Assembly: GCA_902616645.1 (NCBI GenBank)
Contig: CACMTO010000006.1
Span: 1 to 64,000 of the forward strand
From: an uncultured Pelagibacteraceae bacterium
GTDB taxonomy: Bacteria; Pseudomonadota; Alphaproteobacteria; Pelagibacterales; Pelagibacteraceae
Length of the DNA stretch: 64,000 bases
Reading direction: 5' to 3'
The notes below the pieces were generated by a model. It worked only from the letters and a program-made list of their open reading frames with translations. It ran no database searches and was not told where the DNA came from. This document shows, in pieces, positions 51,430 to 62,963 of this stretch (the stretch's first letter is position 1; every line of letters starts with the position of its first letter). The position numbers were made by a program, and so were the translations under genes.

Positions 51430-54096
51430 ATGGCGGACAAATCATTAAATGAGATAAGAAGCACATTTCTAAAATACTTTGAGAAAAATGATCATAAAAT
51501 TGTTGAGTCTAGCAATTTAGTCCCAAATAACGATCCAACATTAATGTTTGCTAATTCAGGAATGGTTCAGTTTAAAAACGTATTTACTGGTTTAGAAAAA
51601 AGAGATTATCAAAGAGCTACCACCTCTCAAAAGTGTGTTAGAGCGGGTGGTAAACATAATGATTTAGAAAATGTTGGTTATACGCCAAGACACCATACTT
51701 TTTTTGAAATGTTGGGAAACTTTTCTTTTGGAGATTATTTTAAAGAAAGAGGAATTGAACTTGCGTGGAATTTAATCACTAAAGATTTTGGTTTGGATAA
51801 AAATAGACTTTATGTAACCGTTTTTCATGAGGATGATGAAGCATTTAATTTCTGGAAAAAAATAGCAGGTTTTAGCGATGATAGAATAATAAGAATTGCG
51901 ACATCAGATAATTTTTGGTCGATGGGCGAAACCGGTCCATGTGGTCCTTGCTCAGAAATATTTTATGATCATGGGGATCATCTAAAAGGAGGGTTGCCCG
52001 GAACGAAAGATCAGGACGGAGATCGTTTTATTGAAATTTGGAACTTGGTCTTTATGCAGTACGAGCAAGTTTCAAAAGATAAAAGAATAGATTTACCAAA
52101 ACCATCTGTAGATACAGGAATGGGATTAGAGAGAATAGCGGCTCTTTTACAAGGTACACATGATAATTATCAAACTGATCATTTTAAGAAATTAATTAGC
52201 TCAATATCTGACGCAACAAAAGTCAAACAAGAAGATAAAAATATATCAAGTTTTAGAGTAATTGCTGATCACTTAAGAGCAAGCTCATTTCTTTTAGCCG
52301 AAGGGGTTTTACCTTCAAACGAAGGTCGTGGATATGTTCTAAGAAGAATTATGAGAAGAGGAATGAGACATTCTCATTTGTTAGGATCAAAAGAGCCGAT
52401 CTTTTATAAAATTTTTGACTCATTAAAAAACGAGATGTCAGGAAATTATCCTGAGCTTGAAAGGTCTCAATCTTTAATTAAAGAAACTTTAAGAATGGAG
52501 GAGGAAAAATTTTTAGTTTTATTAGATAGAGGTATAAAAATTTTGAATGATGAAATTGCAAAAATAGACAAAGTTTTACCTGGGGATGTCGCTTTCAAAT
52601 TATATGATACCTATGGATTTCCATTAGATCTTACTGAAGATATTTTAAAGAATAAGTCTTTAAAAGTTGATCATCAGAAATTTGATGAACTAATGAAAAA
52701 AAGCAAAGAACTTGCTAAAAAGAATTGGAAAGGTTCTGGAGATAGTTCCGAAGAGGCAATTTGGTTTTCAATAAAAGATAAAACTGGTCCAACAGAATTT
52801 TTAGGTTACGAGTCTAATCACTCTGAGGGTGTTGTGTTAAACTTAATTAAAGACAACAAAGAGTCAAAATCTTTATCTACTGGTGAAGAAGGAATGATTA
52901 TTACCAATCAAACCCCGTTTTATGGAGAGTCAGGAGGACAACTCGGAGACAAAGGTACAATTGTTTCCGGTAACTCTGTTTTTGAAGTAGAAGATACACA
53001 GAAAAAACTTGGAGACTTATTTGTTCATTATGGATCTTTGAAAACTGGTGAAATAAAAATCAATGATATAGTAGAGATGAAAATAGATGTGGAGAGAAGA
53101 GATAATTTAAAAGCTTATCATTCTGCTACACATTTACTTCACGAGTCATTAAGAAGAACCTTAGGTAAACACGTTATGCAGAAAGGATCATTAGTTGCTC
53201 CAGATAGGTTAAGATTTGATTTTAGTCATATGAAACCAATTACTAATGAAGAACTAGAGACTATAGATAAATTAGTTAATGAATATGTTTCAAATAGTTC
53301 TGAAGTAACAACAAGAATTATGACACCAAAAGCAGCTATAGAAAAAGGTGCACTTGCTTTCTTTGGAGAAAAATATGGAGAAGAAGTCCGTGTTGTATCT
53401 ATGGGTAAAGAAAAAGAGGTATATTTTTCAACAGAATTATGTGGAGGAACACATGTCAAAAATACTAGTGATATTGGAAAATTTAAAACTGTAAGTCAAT
53501 CGTCTATTGCTGCAGGTGTTAGAAGAGTTGAGGCTCTAAGAGATAAACAACTTGAGGATTTTATTAAAAATAAAGAAAAATTATCAACTTTATCTACTCA
53601 AAAAGACGAAGAAACCATTCAAGATTTGTCATCACAAATTATTAACCTTGGAGGTAAACCAAAGGTTGATAATAAAGATTTAAAAGAAATTATAAAAAAT
53701 CTTTCAAGACAACTTGAACAATTAAATGTTAGTTCAGTTCTTCAAGATAAAACTAAAAATATTATTAAAGATGATCAGATAAATAATATAAAAGTTAGAT
53801 TTCAAAAAGTGCAAGATTTACCTCCTAAAGATTTAAGAAAATTAGTTGATAATGGCAAAAAAGAATTAGGTGATGGTATAGTAATTGTTTTTGCAAGTAA
53901 TGAAGATAAAGTTGGTTTAGCAGTAGGTATTACTGATAAATTAATTAATAAGTATGATGCTGTAAAATTTGCAAAATTGGGATCAGAAACTATTGGTGGA
54001 AAAGGTGGTGGTGGAAGAAAAGATTTTGCTCAAGCAGGGGGTCAAGATAAGAGCAAAATTGAAGAAGCTTTTGAAAAAATTAAGTCCTTAATTTAA
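51430..54096 (+). CDS. alaS: Alanyl-tRNA synthetase
   Basis: [72 protein letters not shown]. Confidence 0.98.
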   Translation: MADKSLNEIRSTFLKYFEKNDHKIVESSNLVPNNDPTLMFANSGMVQFKNVFTGLEKRDYQRATTSQKCVRAGGKHNDLENVGYTPRHHTFFEMLGNFSFGDYFKERGIELAWNLITKDFGLDKNRLYVTVFHEDDEAFNFWKKIAGFSDDRIIRIATSDNFWSMGETGPCGPCSEIFYDHGDHLKGGLPGTKDQDGDRFIEIWNLVFMQYEQVSKDKRIDLPKPSVDTGMGLERIAALLQGTHDNYQTDHFKKLISSISDATKVKQEDKNISSFRVIADHLRASSFLLAEGVLPSNEGRGYVLRRIMRRGMRHSHLLGSKEPIFYKIFDSLKNEMSGNYPELERSQSLIKETLRMEEEKFLVLLDRGIKILNDEIAKIDKVLPGDVAFKLYDTYGFPLDLTEDILKNKSLKVDHQKFDELMKKSKELAKKNWKGSGDSSEEAIWFSIKDKTGPTEFLGYESNHSEGVVLNLIKDNKESKSLSTGEEGMIITNQTPFYGESGGQLGDKGTIVSGNSVFEVEDTQKKLGDLFVHYGSLKTGEIKINDIVEMKIDVERRDNLKAYHSATHLLHESLRRTLGKHVMQKGSLVAPDRLRFDFSHMKPITNEELETIDKLVNEYVSNSSEVTTRIMTPKAAIEKGALAFFGEKYGEEVRVVSMGKEKEVYFSTELCGGTHVKNTSDIGKFKTVSQSSIAAGVRRVEALRDKQLEDFIKNKEKLSTLSTQKDEETIQDLSSQIINLGGKPKVDNKDLKEIIKNLSRQLEQLNVSSVLQDKTKNIIKDDQINNIKVRFQKVQDLPPKDLRKLVDNGKKELGDGIVIVFASNEDKVGLAVGITDKLINKYDAVKFAKLGSETIGGKGGGGRKDFAQAGGQDKSKIEEAFEKIKSLI

Positions 54097-55302
54097 TTTC
54101 TTTTTTAAATTATTATCAATTTCATCTAGAAATTGATTAGTGGTTAAATACTTACTTGATGGCCCAACTAATATAGCTAAATCTTTGGTCATAGAACCAC
54201 TTTCGACACAACCAATACAAACTTGCTCAATAGTATTAGCAAATTTTATAAGTTCATCATTTCCGTCCAATTTACCTCGGTGAGCTAAACCTCTAGTCCA
54301 TGCAAAAATTGAGGCGATTGGATTCGTTGAAGTTTCTTTTCCTTGTTGATGCATTCTATAATGTCTTGTAACCGTTCCATGGGCTGCTTCAGCTTCCATA
54401 ATTTTTCCATCAGGAGTTAAGAGTGTACTTGTCATTAAACCTAAAGAGCCATAACCCTGTGCCATCGTATCAGACTGAACATCACCATCATAATTTTTAC
54501 AAGCCCAAATATATTTTCCACTCCATTTCATTGCACATGCAACCATGTCATCAATCAATCTATGTTCATAAGTAATTTTTAATTTATCGAATTTATCTTT
54601 AAACTCTTTTTTAAACACATCTTCAAATATATCTTTAAAACGCCCATCGTACTTTTTTAGAATCGTATTTTTTGTTGAGAGATAAACTGGCCATTTTTTA
54701 ATTAGACCGTAGCTAAAACAAGATCTTGCAAAGTCCTCAATAGATTTATCTAAATTGTACATAGAAAGAGCAACTCCTGGCCCAGTAAAATTAAATACCT
54801 CATATTTAATTTCATCTTTACCATCCTCAGAGGTCCATTTAACCTCCATCTTACCTTTTCCAGGAACCTTAAAGTCTGTTGCTCTATATTGATCACCAAA
54901 AGCATGTCTACCTATTACAACTGGGTCTGACCAAGAAGGAACTAATTTTGGAATATTAGAACAAATAATTGGCTCTCTAAAAACAGTACCACCAATAATA
55001 TTTCTGATTGTACCGTTGGGAGATCTCCACATTTTTTTCAAGTTGAATTCTTTAACACGAGCTTCATCAGGCGTTATAGTTGCACATTTAATACCTACAC
55101 CAATTTTTTTGATTGCATTTGCCGCTTCTATAGTAATTTGGTCGTCAGTATTGTCTCTACTCTTCATACCCAAATCGTAATACTCAATTCCTAAATCAAG
55201 ATAAGGTAGAATTAATTTATTTTTAATAAATTCCCAGATTATTCTGGTCATTTCGTCACCATCTAGCTCAACAACTGGGTTTTTAACGTTTATTTTACTC
55301 AC
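54088..55302 (-). CDS. icd: NADP-dependent isocitrate dehydrogenase (eukaryotic-like type)
   Basis: [59 protein letters not shown]. Confidence 0.97.
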   Translation of the reverse strand: MSKINVKNPVVELDGDEMTRIIWEFIKNKLILPYLDLGIEYYDLGMKSRDNTDDQITIEAANAIKKIGVGIKCATITPDEARVKEFNLKKMWRSPNGTIRNIIGGTVFREPIICSNIPKLVPSWSDPVVIGRHAFGDQYRATDFKVPGKGKMEVKWTSEDGKDEIKYEVFNFTGPGVALSMYNLDKSIEDFARSCFSYGLIKKWPVYLSTKNTILKKYDGRFKDIFEDVFKKEFKDKFDKLKITYEHRLIDDMVACAMKWSGKYIWACKNYDGDVQSDTMAQGYGSLGLMTSTLLTPDGKIMEAEAAHGTVTRHYRMHQQGKETSTNPIASIFAWTRGLAHRGKLDGNDELIKFANTIEQVCIGCVESGSMTKDLAILVGPSSKYLTTNQFLDEIDNNLKKKLN

Positions 55303-55378
55303 TTAATTATATTTATCTTAATAATTGAATTTCGCGATTTTATATACATATTAATGAAAAATTATCAAATAGAAGAAT

Positions 55379-56026
55379 ATGATTAGTAAAATATTTCCCA
55401 AAATTCACCCTGAAGGATACAAGTTTTTAGTAATTGCAGGAATAATAACATTGTTACTTTATGTCTTTAGTGATTTTTTAGGTTTAATTGGTTTAGTTTT
55501 AACAATCTGGGTTTATTATTTTTTTAGAGACCCTGAAAGAGTAATCATTGATGATAATAATTATCTAGTAAGTCCTGCTGATGGTGAAATCATAAAAGTT
55601 GAGGAAGTTGATGGCCCAAAAGAACTAGGTTTAGAAAATAAAAGATTTAATAAGATCAGTGTTTTTATGAACGTATTTGACTGTCACGTAAATAGAACTC
55701 CGTGTGCTGGAAAAATTGAAGAAATTTTATATAAGCCAGGAAAATTTGTTAATGCTTCCCTAGATAAAGCAAGTGAAGATAACGAGAGAAATTATTTTAA
55801 AATAAAGGATACAGAAAATAATGACATAATCGTAGTCCAAATAGCAGGTCTTGTTGCGAGAAGAATAGTTTGTGAGTCTAATAAAGATCAAGAGTTAAAA
55901 CAAGGTGATAGAATTGGAATGATAAGATTTGGAAGTAGAGCAGATGTATTTTATGAAAATTATCAACCGTTAGTAAAGGTAGGTCAAAAAGCTATTTCAG
56001 GTGAAACGTTATTAGCAAAAAAATAA
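55379..56026 (+). CDS. psd: Phosphatidylserine decarboxylase
   Basis: VSPADGEI, NVFDCHVNRTPCAGKIE, IRFGSRADVF (GS cleavage region). Confidence 0.95.
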   Translation: MISKIFPKIHPEGYKFLVIAGIITLLLYVFSDFLGLIGLVLTIWVYYFFRDPERVIIDDNNYLVSPADGEIIKVEEVDGPKELGLENKRFNKISVFMNVFDCHVNRTPCAGKIEEILYKPGKFVNASLDKASEDNERNYFKIKDTENNDIIVVQIAGLVARRIVCESNKDQELKQGDRIGMIRFGSRADVFYENYQPLVKVGQKAISGETLLAKK

Positions 56027-56027
56027 A

Positions 56028-56831
56028 ATGGAACAACCGAAAAATAATTTAAAAATTGTAGCAGATAAAAAAAGAGCAAGAATGATTTTACCAAATATGC
56101 TTACACTTATAGGAGTTTGCATTGGTTTAACATCAATACGATTTGCACTAGATGGTAGGTTCGAACTTGCAATCGTAGCGATTCTCTTTGCTGCTTTAAT
56201 CGATGGTCTTGATGGAAGAATAGCTCGATTAATCAGAGGGACATCTAAAGTTGGAAAAGAATTAGATTCTCTTACTGATATGATTAGTTTTGGGGTAGCG
56301 CCAGCATTTATAATGTATTTTTGGAAACTTAATACCCTAGGAAGATTTGGTTGGTTGCTTTGTTTAATTTATGTAATTTGTGTTGCATTACGTTTAGCAA
56401 GGTTCAACATAAATTCAAATCAAGAACCTTCTTGGAGGGATAATTTTTTTGAGGGAGTTCCATCACCAGCTGGAGGAATTTTAGTTTTAACACCTTTAAT
56501 AATTAGTTTAAGTGGTTTTAACTTTGTTCAATTAAATTATGATTTAATGGCACCCATTTTTTTTATTGCAACTTCTTTTTTACTAATTAGTAAATTCCCA
56601 AGTTATTCTTTTAAAAAAATAGTGATCCCAAGAAAGACAACAATATTTCTTTTATTTGGAATAGTTTTATTTTTTGGTCTTTTATTGATTTATACTTTTA
56701 ATGTAATTGCGATAAGTACTGCAATTTATGTACTTTTATTACCAATAAGCTTTTTTCATTTTCAAAAAATTAAGAAACAACATGAAAATGACAAAATTCA
56801 AGACGAAGATGACCTTGAAGACGTGCTTTAA
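56028..56831 (+). CDS. pssA: CDP-diacylglycerol--serine O-phosphatidyltransferase
   Basis: DGLDGRIARLIRGTSKVGKELDSLTDMISFGVAPAF, CDP-alcohol phosphotransferase signature. Confidence 0.95.
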   Translation: MEQPKNNLKIVADKKRARMILPNMLTLIGVCIGLTSIRFALDGRFELAIVAILFAALIDGLDGRIARLIRGTSKVGKELDSLTDMISFGVAPAFIMYFWKLNTLGRFGWLLCLIYVICVALRLARFNINSNQEPSWRDNFFEGVPSPAGGILVLTPLIISLSGFNFVQLNYDLMAPIFFIATSFLLISKFPSYSFKKIVIPRKTTIFLLFGIVLFFGLLLIYTFNVIAISTAIYVLLLPISFFHFQKIKKQHENDKIQDEDDLEDVL

Positions 56832-57742
56832 TGAAAAAAAATGTAATTGTTTCTTTAGCCGATGCTAATTATTTTCCTTTACTAGATGAACTAGTAGATT
56901 CAATTAAAAGATTTAAACAAAGTGAAAATGTTGCTATCTGTATTTTGGATGCAGGATTAAAACAAGACCAGAGAGATAGCTTATTAAAAAAAGTTGATGA
57001 AATTAAAAATGCTGAATGGGACATTGAAGTGCCTGGTCATAAAGTTAAAGGTAAAGAGTGGTTGAAAAGCCAGGTATCAAGAGCTTTTTTACCAAAATAT
57101 TTTCCTAACTATGAAAAATATCTTTGGATTGATTGTGATGCATGGGTAAATGATTGGTATTGTATAGACTTATATTTTAAGGCTTGTGATGATGGAAAGC
57201 TTGGAATTACACAAACAATTGGCCCCGGATACAAAATTACTTCTAAAGTAAACTGGCTTTTTGGAAAGCTGGCATTAATTAAATCTCAAAACTTTAAACA
57301 TGCTATAAAATCCAAAATTAATTATGCTGATGCTAGAAAATTAGCTTTCGCCCCTCATATTAATATTGGAGTTTTTTCATTAGAAAAAAACTCTAAGGGA
57401 TGGAGTACTTGGCAAAATAATTTAGAGAAAACTCTTAAAGCAGGTAATATTTTTGGATCTGAAGGTTTGGCAATTAATATGTCTGTTTATATTGATAATA
57501 TGGAAACAGAGTTTCTTCCATTAAATTGTAATTGGATTACGAGTAATTTACTTCCAAAATTTGATCAAAAACAAAGTACATTTGTTGAACCATACTTACC
57601 AAATTATAAAATTGGTATAATACATCTTGCAGCAGGTATTTGGAAAGATGGTAAGGATATGCGAGTGGATAAAAGTATCAAAATTGAATTAGAAACTTTA
57701 GATAAAAATAAAATATTAAAAAGTTTAAGATATAATACTTAA
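56831..57742 (+). CDS. GT-A fold (family 8-like) glycosyltransferase
   Basis: YEKYLWIDCDAWVNDW (DxD), HINIGVFSLEKNS; between pssA and rlmE. Confidence 0.65.
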   Translation: MKKNVIVSLADANYFPLLDELVDSIKRFKQSENVAICILDAGLKQDQRDSLLKKVDEIKNAEWDIEVPGHKVKGKEWLKSQVSRAFLPKYFPNYEKYLWIDCDAWVNDWYCIDLYFKACDDGKLGITQTIGPGYKITSKVNWLFGKLALIKSQNFKHAIKSKINYADARKLAFAPHINIGVFSLEKNSKGWSTWQNNLEKTLKAGNIFGSEGLAINMSVYIDNMETEFLPLNCNWITSNLLPKFDQKQSTFVEPYLPNYKIGIIHLAAGIWKDGKDMRVDKSIKIELETLDKNKILKSLRYNT

Positions 57743-58354
57743 TTGAAAAAAAATAAGATTTCAAAAAATTGGGTAAACAAACAAAGACGTGATACTTATG
57801 TGCGTCAATCAAAGGTTGATGGTTATCGAGCTAGGTCGGCCTATAAATTAAAAGAGATAGATGAAAAATTTGGAATATTTAAAGGTGGAATGTTAGTTGT
57901 AGACATTGGAGCTGCTCCTGGCAGCTGGTCACAGTATGTTGCAAGAGTAGTTAAGAGCGGAAAGATAATCTCTGTTGATCTAAAAGAAATGGAAAATATA
58001 GAAAATACTTTACAAATTCAGGGTGACTTTACTTCAGATAACACTCAAGACCAAATTAAAGAATATCTCAAAAAAAAACCTGATGTAGTCATGTCTGATA
58101 TGGCCGTTAACACGACTGGGATTAAAAATATCGACTCAATTCAAACTGGAGAATTGTGTAAAGAGGCAATGGTTTTTTCAAAGGATGTGATTTCAGAAAA
58201 GGGTTTTTTTATTTCAAAAATATTTATGGGTAGTACATTCAATGAAATTGTCGCACTGGGAAAAAAAATTTTTAAAGAAGTTAAGGTTTTTAAACCTAAA
58301 TCTAGTAGGAAAGATTCTAAAGAAAGTTTTATAATTTGTAAAAATCTTAGATAG
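57743..58354 (+). CDS. rlmE: 23S rRNA 2'-O-methyltransferase, RlmE/FtsJ family
   Basis: YRARSAYKLKEIDEKFGIF, VDIGAAPGSWSQYV, DVVMSDMAVNTTG; TTG start. Confidence 0.95.
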   Translation: MKKNKISKNWVNKQRRDTYVRQSKVDGYRARSAYKLKEIDEKFGIFKGGMLVVDIGAAPGSWSQYVARVVKSGKIISVDLKEMENIENTLQIQGDFTSDNTQDQIKEYLKKKPDVVMSDMAVNTTGIKNIDSIQTGELCKEAMVFSKDVISEKGFFISKIFMGSTFNEIVALGKKIFKEVKVFKPKSSRKDSKESFIICKNLR

Positions 58355-58385
58355 TTTCTTTAAATTTCAAAGGAATCGTATATAA

Positions 58386-59462
58386 ATGATTATGGTTCCT
58401 ATAAAAGAAGCACTTACCTTTGATGATGTAACTTTAGTACCTAAGTACTCAGAAATACTACCTGCAGAAGTTGATACTAGCATAAAATTAACTAACTACT
58501 TAAAGTTAAAAATTCCTTTACTATCATCTGCAATGGATACTGTAACTGAAAGCAAAATGGCTATTGCTATGGCTAAGGCAGGTGGGTTGGGAATTATTCA
58601 CCGAAATTTAGATATTAAAAATCAAATAATAGAAATTAAAAAAGTTAAAAAAAAAAATCTTTTAGTTGGAGCAGCAGTTGGAGCTGGCCCAAAAGAATTT
58701 AAAAGGGCTGAGGCAATTTTAAAGGAAAAAATAGACATGATTGTAGTAGATACAGCTCATGGACATACAAAAAAAGTTTCAGAGATAATCAAATTTATAA
58801 AAAAAAAGAAAAACAAAAAAACAGCATTATGCGCTGGAAACATTGCAACCCCAGAGGCAGCAAGATTTCTTCTTCAATTAGGTGTAGATATAATTAAAGT
58901 TGGTATTGGGCCAGGCTCTATTTGCACAACGAGATTAGTTGCAGGAATAGGTGTGCCACAGTTAAGTGCAATTATAAATGTCCGTAACGGAATTAAAAAA
59001 AAAAATGTTAAAATTATTTCAGATGGTGGAATTAAGTATTCAGGAGATTTAGCAAAAGCTTTTGCAGCAGGAGCGGACGCAGTTATGATCGGATCATTGT
59101 TTGCTGGTACCGATGAAGCTCCAGGTAGATTAATTAGAAGAAATGGTAAGCTTTTTAAAAGTTTTAGGGGAATGGGATCTGTTGGAGCCATGAATCAAGG
59201 CTCTGCTGATAGATACTCCCAATTTAAACAAAAAGATATTTCAAAATATGTACCTGAAGGTGTAGAGGGATTTGCAAAATACAAAGGTAAAGTTGAGTTG
59301 ATAATATATAAATTAGTTGGTGGCCTTAAATCCTCAATGGGTTATCTTGGATCAAAACAAATAAAATATTTAAGAAAAAATCCTCAATTTGTAAAAATTA
59401 CAAAAGCAGGATTTTATGAAAGTATGGTTCATAACGTTGATATAATTAAAAACGATAGTTGA
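58386..59462 (+). CDS. guaB: IMP dehydrogenase lacking CBS domains
   Basis: [50 protein letters not shown]; 358 aa with [15 protein letters not shown] directly joining the two barrel halves. Confidence 0.93.
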   Translation: MIMVPIKEALTFDDVTLVPKYSEILPAEVDTSIKLTNYLKLKIPLLSSAMDTVTESKMAIAMAKAGGLGIIHRNLDIKNQIIEIKKVKKKNLLVGAAVGAGPKEFKRAEAILKEKIDMIVVDTAHGHTKKVSEIIKFIKKKKNKKTALCAGNIATPEAARFLLQLGVDIIKVGIGPGSICTTRLVAGIGVPQLSAIINVRNGIKKKNVKIISDGGIKYSGDLAKAFAAGADAVMIGSLFAGTDEAPGRLIRRNGKLFKSFRGMGSVGAMNQGSADRYSQFKQKDISKYVPEGVEGFAKYKGKVELIIYKLVGGLKSSMGYLGSKQIKYLRKNPQFVKITKAGFYESMVHNVDIIKNDS

Positions 59463-59467
59463 AATAT

Positions 59468-59905
59468 ATGATTAAGTTTTTTAAAAATATAATAATTTTT
59501 TATTTTCTTTTGAACATATTAAATTTATCTATTGGAAGTGAAAATTTCTTCAATAAAGGTTTACAGCTTTTCCAAGATAAAAAATTTGATGATGCTAGAT
59601 TTATGTTTGAAAGAAGTATTGTCTTCAATCCAAAAGATTCAAATTCATATTTATATTTGGCTAAAATTTATAATCTTGAGGAAGATAGACTAAAGGAAGA
59701 AAAAAATTTAAATGCTGCTTTGTTAATTGAGCCAAATAATGAGGAGGCAATCTTAATGTTAATGAAAATCGGCCTTGAGAAAACAAACTATTCAAAAGTA
59801 AAAGATTTATCAAAAAAATTTGAGGAAGTTTGTAAAAAATTATGTAAAGAGAACAATAGTATAATGGAGACTCTTATAAATTTAGAACCAAAAAATGAGT
59901 CTTGA
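59468..59905 (+). CDS. Exported TPR protein
   Basis: Signal peptide, [41 protein letters not shown] TPRs; ATG 59468 preferred. Confidence 0.75.
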   Translation: MIKFFKNIIIFYFLLNILNLSIGSENFFNKGLQLFQDKKFDDARFMFERSIVFNPKDSNSYLYLAKIYNLEEDRLKEEKNLNAALLIEPNNEEAILMLMKIGLEKTNYSKVKDLSKKFEEVCKKLCKENNSIMETLINLEPKNES

Positions 59906-61457
59906 AAAAAGTACTGATAAAATTTTGATAATTGATTTTGGATCTCAATTTACTCAATTAATAGCCAGAAGAATAAGAGAGCTGGGTGTTTTCTCAGAAA
60001 TAATAAGTCATAAAAAAATCAAAAATAAAGATAATAATAATTACGTTAAGGGAATTATTTTATCAGGGGGCCCCCTCAATGTTTATGAAATTAACAAATA
60101 TTCATTTGACAAAAAAATTATTGAGAAAGGTATCCCAGTTTTGGGAATCTGTTTTGGTCATCAAATCCTTTCAAAAGTAAATGGTGGAAAGGTCAAACAA
60201 TCAAAGCATAGAGAATTTGGTTTAGCAAATATAAATAAAAGGAAAAATAGTCTTTTAACCAAAAAATTTTTTAACAATAAAAAAAAAACTAAAGTTTGGA
60301 TGAGCCATGCTGATCAAGTATCAAAATTACCAAAAAACTTTAACGTGGTAGCATCAACTAACAACTCTCGCTTCGCAATTATTGAGAATAAAAAAAAAAA
60401 ATTATATGGAGTTCAATTTCATCCAGAAGTTACCCATACAGATAATGGTAAGGTGCTTATAAAAAATTTCCTTTTTTCAATATGCAAAATTAAAAAAAAT
60501 TGGTCACCCAAAGATCAAAAAATGAAACTGATAAAAAATATTAGAGATCAAGTAGGAGTGAAGAAGGTTATTTGTGCACTTTCAGGTGGTGTGGATAGCA
60601 GCGTAGTTGCTCAACTACTAAATAAAGCAATTGGAAAAAAATTATATTGTATTTTCGTGAATACTGGAATGCTTAGAAAAAATGAGGAAAAACAAGTTGT
60701 AGAAACCTTTAAAAGAAAATTAAAGATAAATTTAATTTATGTAAATGCTGAAAAAGAGTTTATTAAACGATTAACTAATATTTCAGATCCAGAAAAAAAA
60801 AGAAAAATAATAGGCAATTTATTTATTAAAATTTTTGAGCGTTATGCAAAAAAGATTAAAGATGTAAAATTTTTGGCTCAAGGAACTCTTTATCCAGACA
60901 TAATTGAGAGTAAATCAGTTACTGGTAGTAAAACATCAAAAATAAAATCACATCATAATGTAGGTGGTTTGCCAGAAAAAATGAAACTTAAGTTAGTAGA
61001 GCCTTTGAAATTTTTATTCAAGGACGAGGTTAGAAAATTAGGATTAGAGCTGAATCTTAGTAAGGAAATTATATCTAGACATCCTTTCCCAGGCCCGGGT
61101 TTAGCAATTCGAATGCCAGGATTTATCACTAAAGAAAAGATCAATATCCTAAAAGAGGCTGATTATTATTTTATTCAAGCATTAAAAGATCATGGACTTT
61201 ACGATAAAATTTGGCAAGCGTATGCCGCTTTACTTCCAGTTAAAACTGTTGGTGTAATGGGTGACAACAGAACATATGAATATTTGTGTTTATTAAGAGC
61301 TATTACTTCTGAGGATGGCATGACAGCAGATTTTTATGAATTTAAGAAATCATTCATTCAAAAAGTTTCAAATAAAATTGTAAATAGTATTAGAGGTATA
61401 AATAGAGTAGTTTATGACATAACATCAAAACCACCGAGTACAATTGAGTTAGAATAA
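59895..61457 (+). CDS. guaA: GMP synthase (glutamine-hydrolysing)
   Basis: [55 protein letters not shown]. Confidence 0.98.
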   Translation: MSLEKSTDKILIIDFGSQFTQLIARRIRELGVFSEIISHKKIKNKDNNNYVKGIILSGGPLNVYEINKYSFDKKIIEKGIPVLGICFGHQILSKVNGGKVKQSKHREFGLANINKRKNSLLTKKFFNNKKKTKVWMSHADQVSKLPKNFNVVASTNNSRFAIIENKKKKLYGVQFHPEVTHTDNGKVLIKNFLFSICKIKKNWSPKDQKMKLIKNIRDQVGVKKVICALSGGVDSSVVAQLLNKAIGKKLYCIFVNTGMLRKNEEKQVVETFKRKLKINLIYVNAEKEFIKRLTNISDPEKKRKIIGNLFIKIFERYAKKIKDVKFLAQGTLYPDIIESKSVTGSKTSKIKSHHNVGGLPEKMKLKLVEPLKFLFKDEVRKLGLELNLSKEIISRHPFPGPGLAIRMPGFITKEKINILKEADYYFIQALKDHGLYDKIWQAYAALLPVKTVGVMGDNRTYEYLCLLRAITSEDGMTADFYEFKKSFIQKVSNKIVNSIRGINRVVYDITSKPPSTIELE

Positions 61458-61466
61458 TTATAGAAT

Positions 61467-62242
61467 ATGAACAATAAAATAAAAAAATTATTAAAAAAAA
61501 AAAATAAATCTAAGATTTTATGTCTTACTGCATATTCAAAAAATTTTGCAGAAGAAGTTGATAAATATGTTGATATTACTTTAGTAGGTGACTCGCTTGG
61601 TTCAGTTCTATATAATTATAACTCAACAAAGAAAGTTACCTTAACAAACATGATTAATCATTCTAGGAGTGTTAGACTTGGTGTAAAAAAAGTCTAATGG
61701 TTGTTGATATGCCTTATAATACTTATAAATCAAATAAATCAACTTTAAAAAATGCCAAAAAAATTATTAAAGAGACAAAATGTGATGCTGTTAAATTAGA
61801 GGGTGGAAAAAAAATCATTGGACAAGTTGATATTTTAATAAAGAATAAGATCCCAGTAATGGGTCACCTTGGACTTTTGCCACAAACTGCAAAAGGAAAA
61901 TTTAAATCAAAAGGAAAAACTGAAAAAGAAAAAAAACAATTAATTAATGACGCTCTGTTTTTACAAAAAAGTGGAGTATTTGCTATAGTCTTGGAATGCA
62001 TAAAAACATCAACGGCAAAAGAGATTACGAAATCTTTAAAGATACCAACAATAGGAATAGGCTCCTCGGTAAACTGTGATGGTCAAGTCCTCGTAACTGA
62101 CGATCTTTTAGGAATTAATAAAACAAATATTAAATTCGTGAAAAAATTTATTAATCTCAAAAAATATATAAATATTGGATTTAAAAAATTCGTTAAAGAG
62201 GTTAAGACTAAAAAATATCCCTCAAAAATTTATTCTTATTAA
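61467..62242 (+). pseudogene. panB: 3-methyl-2-oxobutanoate hydroxymethyltransferase, frameshifted (two ORFs 61467-61697 and 61697-62242)
   Basis: ORF1 contains [18 protein letters not shown]2 continues MVVDMPYNTY..VKLEGG..MGHLGLLPQ..IGIGSS..DGQVLV; -1 shift at A7 (61685-61691) restores one full-length PanB. Confidence 0.85.
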
Positions 62243-62850
62243 AAATATTTTTTAAACTCCTCATTAATTGATAAAATTTCTAAGTCAACTAAACCACCTA
62301 TCACTAATTGAATTGCAACTAATAAAATGAAACCTAATCCAATATAAGCAATCCACAAATGCTTTTGAATATAATTAGCAAGATATGTAGCCATAGCCCC
62401 AGTAAGGATTACAGATAATACTAAACCAAAGATCATAAAACCAAAATTACCTTTAGCAGCTCCAACAACACCTATTACATTATCAAAACTAATTGTAATA
62501 TCAGCAAACAAAACTTTATATACACTTTGAATATACGATGGCTCTTTTGACTTTTTAGTTGGAGATTTTACTTTCTTGATTTCAAACAGATCTTTTCTTA
62601 AATCGTTAACAATCCAAATTAAAAGTAAACCCCCTAAGATTTTAATGAAATAGAACTCAAATAAGTAAGTAGCAAATATTGCAAATATAACTTTAAATAT
62701 TAAAGCTCCAGCAACACCCCATAATATAATTTGTCTTCTATGTTTCGGGGCAAAATTTGCAGCGATCAAACCAATAATTATTGCGTTATCGGCTGCTAGA
62801 ATTATATCTATGAAAATTATCTGAATTAATATGAGTGATTGTTCTATCAA
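62239..62850 (-). CDS. TerC-family integral membrane protein
   Basis: IIFIDIILAADNAIIIGLIAANF and FADITISFDNVIGVVGAAKG duplicated TerC motifs. Confidence 0.93.
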   Translation of the reverse strand: MIEQSLILIQIIFIDIILAADNAIIIGLIAANFAPKHRRQIILWGVAGALIFKVIFAIFATYLFEFYFIKILGGLLLIWIVNDLRKDLFEIKKVKSPTKKSKEPSYIQSVYKVLFADITISFDNVIGVVGAAKGNFGFMIFGLVLSVILTGAMATYLANYIQKHLWIAYIGLGFILLVAIQLVIGGLVDLEILSINEEFKKYF

Positions 62851-62963
62851 AGTATAAATATTGTATTAGATATTAATAATAATTCAATCAAAAGTGGTAT
62901 TATTTTTTTATTGATAAATTTTTTAATACATAATGAAATGTCAAATAAATAAATGGAGGAAAA

